In this document: positions 56,343 to 64,000 of the stretch, piece by piece | How positions within the stretch are numbered: position 1 is the first letter of the stretch | Layout of the letters: the number at the start of each line of letters is the position of its first letter | Made by a program: the position numbers and the translations under genes | Notes under the pieces: generated by a model | Told to the model about the DNA's origin: nothing | Seen by the model: only the letters and a program-made list of their open reading frames with translations | The model's database searches: none | Assembly (NCBI GenBank): GCA_004352715.1 | Contig: SCFE01000100.1 | Location: 418,943 to 482,942 of the forward strand | Source of the DNA: Hofstenia miamia | Taxonomy: Eukaryota; Xenacoelomorpha; Acoela | Direction: 5' to 3' | DNA: 64,000 nucleotides

Positions 56343-56660
56343 ATGACAAACAGAAACAAAAGAGGAATTGCAAAATACCCAACCCAGATTAGTGATAATT
56401 CTAGGTGCATCAAGATCAAAACTGATAGAAAAAATCAGTCCCCCATGATGGAACTGCAAACAATTCAGATGTCCCCAGATACAAGTCCACAGGAAATTTA
56501 TGAAGTCTTAAAAAAGAGTTAGGAGACTGAAATAATGCTAAAAATGAAATATGGCAGTTGATAAGAAAATTCAAACAAATGAATGAAGAGAGAGTGAATC
56601 TCATAAAAGAACTCAAAACAGACATGAGCTCAAGGTTGGAAAACCAAAATAAACTATTCT
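56343..56660 (+). pseudogene. gag: B-type Gag start joined to A3
   Basis: The ATG at 56343 begins MTNRNKRGIAKYPTQI, which resembles the B3 gag start MTNKNKVNREE. It continues QTIQMSPDTSPQEIYEVLKK, then after a stop a Lys/Glu-rich helical part (RVNLIKELKTDMSSRLEN). At about 56660 the text changes abruptly to the group-A gag end (VKSVNH-type nucleotide text shared with 11930). The join suggests recombination between groups or a deletion. The capsid part is absent. Confidence 0.6.
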
Positions 56661-56728
56661 GGTCAAGTCTGTCAGTCATTTAAATTAGATGGAGCCTGGC
56701 CCCTGAAAATCATGCACATGATGTCTCG

Positions 56729-57193
56729 GTGATAACCTCGTTATTGCATACTAACATCATCCCCACAGATGTGAATGGATTGTTAATCAATGTTACTATT
56801 GATATGGGAGCCTCTGCTTCCATAATAAGCAACACCTGTTGCAACAAGCTTTGCCTACAAAGAGATGATCTGTTACCATCTACAGTGTGCTTGTTAGACA
56901 CTTCAGGGAACACCATTTCACTGAAGGGTCAAATAAACAACCTTGAGTTACAAATCCACCAAGAATGTTTTCTAGTGGACCTTATCATTGTAGATACCTG
57001 CAATTGGCCCTTGCTGTACAATGTCATTCTTGGAAATGAATTTCTTGAGAAGAACGCATGTGTAATAGATTACAGAAATAACATGATCTCAATCCATGAA
57101 AGTGAACCTCAGGAAGAGCTTACAGCTGTTTGCAGCCAAGAAATTCTACTAATGCTATCTGACAAATTTGTTGTGGAACCTTGGCACTGGTGA
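56729..57193 (+). pseudogene. pol: Protease (A3), DTG changed to DMG
   Basis: A full-length protease frame of about 154 codons: NIIPTDVNGLLINVTIDMGAS, NKLCLQRDDLLPST, NTISLKGQINNLELQIHQEC, NVILGNEFLEKNACVIDYRN. The active-site triplet is DMG (ATG for the ACA of A1), so the middle residue of the DTG triad is altered. All other segments, including the DDLLPST part deleted in A1, are present, making this the best guide to domain length. It ends at a stop within VEPWHW. Confidence 0.87.
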
Positions 57194-58419
57194 TGAGTTG
57201 CTATCACTACTAACTCTCCCTATGAGGGTGATGTCATGATTTTGGGACAAAGGGGAAGACGCCTTCATGGTCTACATCTTTCTGCGGACCTCTGTCATGT
57301 CTCCTGTGGCAAGACTTATGTTACTGTGCTTAATAGTTCTGCATGCTTGATCTGAGTGAATCCAACCAAGGTATCTATCATCATGACTCTGGTCAGACTC
57401 AAACTTAAAACTGCCACCTGTTTACCTGTTCTCACTGTTGTTCATGATTTGAGTAAACCCAGCAATCCAGTCCAGATCCCAGTTGAAAATGAGAAGATGC
57501 ATGGGCACCTGAGTCCACAAGAACGTGATGCACTATCTGCTCTTTTGTGCCAGCACCATGATGTGTTTAATTATGGATCTATTAGTGTTGGTAAGGCTGT
57601 TGGGAATAACATGTGTTCGAAACCAAGAGTGATCACCCCATTCAGTTGCCAGTTCAAAGAGTACCTCAGAATTTATGAGCAGATATGAACAGATCCTCAG
57701 AGATCTAATTGAGCAGGATTATTCGGAACAGCAACAGCCTGTAAGTGGCACCCACAGTGTTTATCTGCCAAGGTGAGAAGTACTGCCTTTGTGTCGACTT
57801 CTGAAGATTGAATGATATCACCATCAAACATGCGTATCTGCTACCTTGCATTGATGACCTCTTATATGACACCAGCAAGTACAGCTTATTCTTGTGCTTA
57901 GATCTCTGTAAAGCCTTTTGGCAGATACCTATGAAGCCTGCTGACATCCTGAAAACGACCTTCATCATGCTGTACAGCCTGTTTGAGTGGAAATACATGG
58001 CCTTCAGGTTTTGTAATGCTCTGGCTACTTTTCAGCATTACATCACATGTGTATTATGGAATGGGGCCAATGTTCTCAAACCAGGGATCATGGCATATAT
58101 GGATGATATCCTTGTTGCTGGACACACATTCTCTGCTCATTTAGATAAATTGGGTCACACTTTTAAGATTCTGTACAACTCCAGTCTCTGGGTCAATGGC
58201 AATAAGTGTTTGCTTATCTCACCACATGTTACCTTCTTGGGAAGGGTGATTGAACCCAGGAAAATCTCGATAAAAAATGACGTGAAAGACCATCTCAATC
58301 ACATTGAGACCCCACGCTCTCATAAGGACGTCCAAACCTTGATGTGCTTTTTGAACTATTATGACTCATTCATTCCTGAACTAGCCAATCAAACCAAACA
58401 TATCTCTAATTTGCTCTGA
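57194..58419 (+). pseudogene. pol: Linker and reverse transcriptase (A3)
   Basis: Linker (57356-57688): SIIMTLVRLKLKTATCLPVL, HDLSKPSNPVQIPVEN, HHDVFNYGSISVGKAV. RT: KYCLCVDF followed by a stop, RLNDITIKHAYLLP, YDTSKYSLFLCLDLCKAFWQ with its catalytic Asp, YSLFEWKYMAFRFCNALATF, YMDDILVAGHTFSAHL (YMDD at 58096-58107), VNGNKCLLISPHVTFLGRV. From 57808 the frame is open for 203 codons, the longest intact RT stretch in the window. The fingers end is broken by stops. Confidence 0.9.
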
Positions 58420-58970
58420 AAGAACACCAAGTTCTGTTGGAACTGGGCTGAACAAGAGGAGCTGGATTCCGTGAAACAAGAACTAAGGCGTATCCTGAGT
58501 TTGAATATGCCTGACTACACCCAGGAGTTTATAGTCAACTGCAATGTGAGCTCCATTGCCATCAGTGGTGTCTTAAGCCAGATTATCAATGGTCAGGAAA
58601 GTCCAGTGCAGTACTTTAGCCAGAAGCTCCAAAGTGCTGAGCTAAATTATGGAGCAATGAAATCTGAGATGCTAGCACTCATTGAGAGTCTGAAGAAGTT
58701 TTGCTTCTTCATTTTAGTTCGTCAATTTATTGTTCACAATGATCACTCCATGCTAGCATGGGTAAAAAAGTTTTCCACGGACAAATCAAACATTGTTGCC
58801 CAGTGGCTAGAATCACCCACCATCTGTGGAGATTACATCTCAACACAGACTATTTTACTGCTCTTCCTATTTATGAGAGAGACCTTTGGAAGTCGCCTGG
58901 TGAGAAGACTCCTTTTGGGTTTATCCCACCATGTCACTATGAACTCCTTCCTGACATTAATGCTGATCAA
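58420..58970 (+). pseudogene. pol: RNase H (A3)
   Basis: Starts one stop after RT. NTKFCWNWAEQEELDSVKQE, SLNMPDYTQEFIVNCNVSSI, SGVLSQIINGQESPVQYFSQ, LNYGAMKSEMLALIESLKKF, FIVHNDHSMLAWVKKFSTDK. The first acidic residue is Asn (NCNVSS), the Glu of KSEMLA and the Asp of HNDHS remain. After WLESPT a frameshift leads into YTALPIYERDL-like and GEKTPFGFIPPCHY text, the spacer to integrase. Confidence 0.87.
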
Positions 58971-60560
58971 AACTGGAAAGCAATCCTCCCCATCATGGTG
59001 AAGTAAGAGATATTGGAGAAGGAAATTGCTGTCCATCAGAAATTATCTCCAAAGTAAATAACCCCAATCATGCTATAAGTAATGTTGCCAAAAGGTATTT
59101 CCAATGTTACCACTGGAAAGTCACTGAAGCTGGGCTTCTTTATGCGCACAGCCAAAATAACCATCTGGCTATTCCAGAGTATTTTAAAAGGGATCTTGTC
59201 CAGAAGATCCATGAACAAGGTCATCTAGGGATCATCCAGACCAAACGCACTTTTAATGCTTGCTATGTCACTATAGGGATCAGAGCTACAGTTCAGTATG
59301 TAATAGACAAGTGCAAAGCATGCCTGCTTCAGGGAGCTGGACACTTTCTGGAACAAAGAGCTAAGCTCCACAGTCAGGTCACCAAGAGAACTAATGAAGT
59401 AGTCCATATGGACCTTGAGAAATTGTCTAGAGATGAAGAGGGTTTTCAGTGTTTTCTGGTCCTGATAGACCATTTCATGAAATACGCAAGACTCATTCTG
59501 CTTGAGAATACTACAGCCAAAGCCATTGGAGAAAAGGTTGTAAAGGAGTGGATCTACAAACTCAGACCTATGGAAAGATTGGTTTCTGACCATGGTGCTC
59601 AATTTGAGAATATCCTGATGGCCACCCTCATGAAAGAACTAGAAATTGTGCACGACTTTACCACCATGTATCATCCTCAATTGAATGGTGTTGTTGCGCA
59701 ACTAAATCATACTATCATTAAACTGATCAGAGTAGCTTTAGCCCATGCTGCCAGCCGAAATTGGAGATGAGTAATAGAGGCAGTAGAGTTCTTCTACAAC
59801 ACAGCCATTCACTCTACCAACAAAGTGAGCCCTTTCAAGGCTATGTTTGGCCATGAGGCAAGCACGCCACTATCTATAATGTTCTGGGATTACAACAAAC
59901 CTACCTTGGAGAATTTTGTGAACCAGATGCTGCAAGAATTCCAGGAAGTGCATTTCACTATCTGCTGGAATACAAACCAATCAGTTATTTGCCAGAAAAG
60001 GAACTTTGATAAGAAATTGTATGGTGAACCACACAAGCAAGGAGATTCCGTCTTTGCTTATTGTCCCCATCAGGTTAGCGATGCCAATCAAGTGTGAAAA
60101 CTTGCCACTAATTGGCAAGGACCTTTTATCATAACAAAAGTATTAGATCACCACTAGTACTTACTAGATAGTACTTACTAGATAATGGTAAAGTCGCCCA
60201 CTTTCAGCAACTTAGATGAACCATTAAAGATATACATAATGCAGTCATCTACAATAATAACAAGTTTTCCCTTGTCAATGATGGTTTAAATGAGATTGAA
60301 TATTATGATAACCTCACTGAATGTGAGGAAGACGACCTTACACAGGTTGAATACAATAGTAACCTTGGTAGTAGTAGCATCACTATAGCTACTCATGTTT
60401 TGCCTAAATGAAAAGGTAGAAATCAGAGATATTTAGATCATTTAAATACCCAGGATTGGGACCTTAATCTTATATCTTTATTTAGCAACCATGAAAAGAT
60501 CAGAAAACCATCCACCAACCAGATGCTGTGTTCAAAGACAGATGAACTCACCAGATGAGA
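58971..60560 (+). pseudogene. pol: Integrase and tail (A3)
   Basis: HHCC finger: HEQGHLGIIQTKRTFNACYV and VIDKCKACLLQGAGHF. Core (59408-59770, open): NEVVHMDLEKLSRDEEGFQ, LVSDHGAQFENILMATLMKE with the second Asp, HPQLNGVVAQLNHTIIKLIR. The catalytic Glu, 35 residues after that Asp, is Ala (GCG, 59696-59698). C-terminal: VEFFYNTAIHSTNKVSPFKA, YGEPHKQGDSVFAYCPHQVS, NWQGPFIITKVLDHH, with the GPF form of the GPY/F motif. The tail resembles A2. Stops at 59768 and about 60098. Inactive. Confidence 0.9.
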
Positions 60561-61262
60561 CAAACTGAGCAACAACACTGAGATGAGTAGATGAAAGCAC
60601 CTTATGAAAGCAAGTGCGCCCAGCAGAGGACTCCAGTAGTAGCAGCCACCACTACGAAGGGAGACAACTCTCCCCTTGGGAGCAAACTTCCCACGACTAT
60701 GCTCAGAGACAACTCTCTGAGCAGGAGCAGACCTCAGACAACTATGCATGGAGATAACTCTCTGTGCAGGACTCTGAGGAGCCTAGAGTGCCTTTTGCTC
60801 AACTTACTAACATAACCCTGTCCCAAGTTGACTCAAAACCCCCTCCTAGTCCTGGTCCTTCCTCCCATGATTCGACTAGCTTTAGATCCCAAAGAGCAAA
60901 GGAAATAAATGTGAAGATATCTAAGGTTGGAGATGAGATTCTACATCTGTACTTCATTGAAACACAAAAGCAGTTCATTTGGTTCGCAATAATCTATCTG
61001 AGGAAACTAGAAACAAGCTACAATGGACTTTCAACACCAAAAATCTAACTTGTTCCATCAATGTTATTCCTTTTATTATTGATGCAGAGCATAGGCCCAA
61101 AATTAATGCTATTATTTGCTATGACTCCAAGATGTTAGCTGGCATGGCACTACCCTATTGGAAAAGCACAGTCCACACTATGTTCAACAAAGACTTCAAC
61201 CTGTCCCACCTGTGCCAACTTTTAAACAGTAAGGAAAAAATCAAGAAATTTGAGTGTGTTAA
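60561..61262 (+). pseudogene. ORF3 of A3, N-terminal part only
   Basis: Begins with three 15-residue repeats (60647-60781: HHYEGRQLSPWEQTS and two more, one with a stop), then EEPRVPFAQLTNITL, SPGPSSHDSTSFRS, the 'HLYFIETQK' version of the HPYFI motif, and MVRNNLSEETRNKLQWTFNT. The IPF block follows (SINVIPFIIDAEHRPKIN, IICYDSKM, STVHTMFNKDFNLSHLCQLL) and CVN is the last piece before a B LTR at 61263. Function unknown. Two frameshifts. Confidence 0.77.
60647..60781 (+). repeat. Three 15-residue repeats in A3 ORF3
   Basis: Same 3 x 45-bp array as at 38862-38996, with the core Y-x-x-R-Q-L-S; the third unit has TAA in place of the Gln codon. Confidence 0.8.
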
Positions 61263-62415
61263 TGTAACATCCTCTACCAGGCATCATTACAGTTTATCCT
61301 TTTGTTACTTTATAACCTTAGTTGTAGTTGTACGAGTAGGGATGTACTTAACTAACTACTGCTTTAGCTTTTGTTTACTTCTGTTAACATAACATAACTA
61401 GATTTAACTGTTCACTATTTACATGATGAAGACATGCAGCAATTTCTCCAATGATTGATAATGGGCATCTGCCTGAAGCTGATCTCTACATCCAGTTTCA
61501 TCAATCCTTTGATGATTCATTTGGTTGAGTTCCACATCTCAGCTCATCAACACCATTTATGTGTACCCTATCCTAGCTCAGTGCATACTCAAGACATGAC
61601 ACAATTCAACTTAGACTCTATTTTGTAAAAGTGTTTCATTTGTTCACAACCAGACTTGTTACTAGCTGCTTAATAAATATTACATGTAGCCATTACCAAA
61701 ATATACTGGCTTTGATAAATGCATTAGTATTGAGCAGCTTCCTAACCTACATTTATAATTTAATACATGTTTGGTCACTTTATCAGTCATTTATTGGTCA
61801 CTAATTTGGATCTGAAATAATATTAATATATTACCTAAGTTTCAGTTATCCAAATGTTTTGCAAAGTCATTTATTTTGATACATGTATTAAGTGATTGCT
61901 AGTCAGCTAAATGAGAGCAAAACTTCTACACCTAACTTAAGTGCACTTTTGTGGTCTGGCACAAAGACCCTAGAATTGATCTCAATGATGGATCCAGACC
62001 ACTACTAAACACCACTCATTTAGCTCGACATCATATTAAATAATCAAACTGTTATAGTAGAACAAAATAAGAATTCTGAATAAAATTCTTTATCAATTAC
62101 TTACAGATTTTAGTTTCTATTTATAGTAAATCCAGAAAAGTACCTGTCAATTTCAAATTTAAACTCTCGTCTGCCAAGATGGCAGCTAAAAATAATGGAA
62201 GCAAGTTTGCCCCCTTGTTTTGCCAAAAAGTATTATTATTGACTGATACTAATCTCTTATTTTTGACACATATTATTTCTTGGTTGCATAATATGAATAA
62301 ATCTAAATTAATCTAATTGATCTAAATGCAATATTTCTAATCATCATTTCTTCAATCTTATTCTCATCTTAGTTCGACATTTGCAGCTTTTTAAATTTGT
62401 TTGGATGATGCTACA
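61263..62415 (-). mobile_element. B5 3' LTR (minus strand), 1153 bp
   Basis: TGTAACATCCTCT to GGATGATGCTACA on the plus strand. On the minus strand it starts directly after the end of an ORF3 frame, so it is a 3' LTR. Left flank TTAA (61259-61262) is A3 ORF3; the matching duplication should lie beyond the window, after the 5' LTR of B5. It holds a perfect 9-bp inverted repeat, GTGGTCTGG (61951-61959) and CCAGACCAC (61994-62002). Confidence 0.88.
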
Positions 62416-63974
62416 GGCCCTCATCAGCTTGCATTATTTTTAGCACAGCTTGCTCTCCATGTACCAATGTGTCTGCCTTCCGAATTATTGATTCTGCTTC
62501 CTGATCTTCCCATTTCATTTTCAAGGGTTTTCTACACATTTTTTAGTACTGCTGTTTTCCTTATTTCTTCTGTGCTCACCAGTTTCTGTTTTATGATTTT
62601 CCTTGTGGTTATCCACTGTTGATTTTCCATTTGCCTCAGCTGTGTTTCTGATGTTGCTCCCTACATATATTTCTTCATTGGTTCCTCAAATATTGTTATC
62701 TCACTTGCACATATCCCCATTTTGTTGGCCATATCTACTATCAACATTTCATTATCACTTGGCTGATTATTTTCTCCATTGTCTGTATTGGTTTTTCCAC
62801 TTTATTCAGTGACTCCACCCTTTCAATGTGGCCTTTTAGCAAACAATTCTTTGTTTGTGTGTTGATTGGAGCTAATGCTATCTCAAATCTCTTTGCCTTT
62901 GCTAATTTGTGTCTAATGTGCTGCAAAATGGGAAGTTTTAACTCTGTGTCTTCAGTTGTAAATATTGCTAGTATCCATGCTGTCATTCTATATTGGATTT
63001 CCAGCGCATTTTTCTCTTTGATTATTAATTGTTTGAAATGCTTTTTGATATTTAGCTCATAGGCTTTGTTCACCTCTGTGAGTGCTAGTTCTACTCTCCT
63101 CCACTTTCTGTTGCAGTTTCATGTTCTTCCATATTTTCTGAATCTGTTGTAAATGTTCCTGCCATTGTGTTAAGCTACATTTTATGAATAGCATGTTGGC
63201 CTTTTCTATGCCGTCTGTATCTGCCATTTACTCCATTGTTTTAGTCTGTTTGTAGAGGTTGATCCCAATGCATGGATCCACCATTATTCTGTATATCTGC
63301 ACCCAATAGTCTATTTGTAGGTCAAATCAAATCAATTCTGAGATGGTTGTGCCCATTTGTGTTTTCTCCCAGGGGAGGATGTTTTCTGTCTGCATGCATG
63401 CGTCTAGTAGATGTCTTGGGATGTCATTGGTTGTTGACCTCATAATTATTACTACTCTCACTTTCTGTACTTTTGCCATTCGTAGTGCTTGATCAATATT
63501 TTTCTCCAACTTTTTGGTGTATTCTTTTTCCTTCAACACATGTATGATTGTCAGATTTTCTTTGTCCACATTTATTTCTGGAATTTCTGCTATTTGATCC
63601 TTGTAGGCCATTATAGCTTGTGTTGTTTCCAATGTGAAGTCTTCATCAAATATGATACGTACTGTGCTTTGCATGTATGGTCTTTCCAGTGTTTCATTCA
63701 TCTCTTGTAGGTAGCTTATTATCACGTTTACTTTTGGTCTGTTCTTGGCGTCAAGTACTATTGGTAAGTTTATTCCTTTGATTTTCACAACCTTTCTTAT
63801 GTGTGATTTCATTTCCAGGGATAGTTTCATGAAGGCATTGTAATGCATTTTCGATGTTCCAATAAAGTATGGGTGTAGTGTTTCTCCATCAATTTTAGAC
63901 ATTGGTTTCTCTCTTTCTTTAGATTGCACTGTTCTCTCTGAGGTGGTATCTGAGAATGCGTGCAGCTGCGTCAT
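62416..63974 (-). pseudogene. ORF3 of B5 (minus strand), runs to window end
   Basis: A 215-codon open frame (63974-63327) gives the best N-terminal part of the B-type ORF3: TSERTVQSKEREKPMSKIDG, ETLHPYFIGTSKMHYNAF, INLPIVLDAKNRPKVNVII, STVRIIFDEDFTLETTQAIM, INVDKENLTIIHVLKEKE, VRVVIIMRSTTNDIPRHLLD. Downstream (63073-62741) come WILAIFTTEDTELKLPIL and KPIQTMEKIISQVIMK. The end, ADTLVHGEQAVLKIMQADEG, lies 6 bases before the LTR, but the middle, including LFSGI and the ALKG block, is missing here. Plus-strand frames across this region are shadows. Function unknown. Confidence 0.78.
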
Positions 63975-64000
63975 CTGTAATGGTAGTCTGCTGGTGCTCA

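Larger units (their letters stand above)
56661..61262 (+). mobile_element. A3: group-A retrotransposon without its ends
   Basis: Contains the last gag bases, protease, linker, RT, RNase H, integrase, tail and the N-terminal part of ORF3 in the A order, on the plus strand. Both LTRs are lacking: the left end is fused to a B-type gag start and the right end is cut by element B5 inside ORF3. It is closer to A1 than to A2 in most blocks. Stops throughout. Confidence 0.85.

Noticed and set aside
62401-63710. Plus-strand frames rich in Leu, Phe and Cys
   Set aside because: They are antisense shadows of the minus-strand B5 ORF3, whose A-rich coding strand gives T-rich complements.

Overview
This is a eukaryotic window, most likely from an invertebrate animal. 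It is AT-rich, has no bacterial gene layout, and is built almost entirely from transposable elements inserted into one another. I see no intact host gene. Seven N-gaps, three of them exactly 1000 N, and several single-N joins flanked by identical duplicated sequence show a draft assembly that struggled with the repeats. The species cannot be told from the sequence.

Two Ty3/gypsy-type LTR retrotransposon groups dominate. Group A has LTRs that start TGTAGAGTCACTC and end GTGATTCTACA, a primer site complementary to tRNA-Trp, and the order gag, protease, RT, RNase H, integrase. A further unrecognised reading frame (here 'ORF3') lies between integrase and the polypurine tract. A copies: A1 (about 8.6-17.3 kb), A2 (30.5-54.7 kb, heavily interrupted) and A3 (56.66-61.26 kb). 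Group B has LTRs that start TGTAGCATMATCC and end in ATGCTACA or TGTTACA. It has an A-rich coding strand, a related pol and a diverged ORF3. B copies: B1 (about 2.2-8.2 kb), B2 (25.45-28.16 kb), B3 (minus strand, 42.19-52.71 kb), B4 (plus strand, about 45.2-51.4 kb, lying inside B3) and B5 (minus strand, 61.26 kb to beyond the window), plus solo LTRs.

Layout. 1-500: minisatellite and a promoter-like CRE/CCAAT/TATA array. 2.2-8.2 kb: B1 split by a solo B LTR. 8.6-17.3 kb: A1 carrying a 0.8 kb inverted-repeat element. 17.5-23.4 kb: AT-rich non-coding DNA, a tail-fibre-like ORF fragment and assembly duplications. 23.5-28.9 kb: a LINE (endonuclease plus RT) cut by B2. 29.6-30.5 kb: a decayed second copy of the fibre-like fragment. 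30.5-54.7 kb: A2, whose 5' LTR, ORF3 and other parts are interrupted by B LTRs and by the 10.5 kb B3; B3 in turn holds a minus-strand LINE and B4. 54.7-56.3 kb: unidentified coding remnants. 56.3-61.3 kb: A3 joined to a B-type gag start. 61.3-64 kb: B5 on the minus strand.

Six B insertions can be delimited exactly, each by a matching 4-bp target duplication: CAAG, TTAC, ATAA, ATAG, CTGT and ATGG. In all four that fall in the coding part of an element and can be tested, removing the insert brings the split sequence back together. The element genes are pseudogenes with stops, frameshifts and lost catalytic residues. The most novel item is ORF3: a long, conserved, apparently soluble protein in the env position, found in diverged form in at least six copies of both groups.
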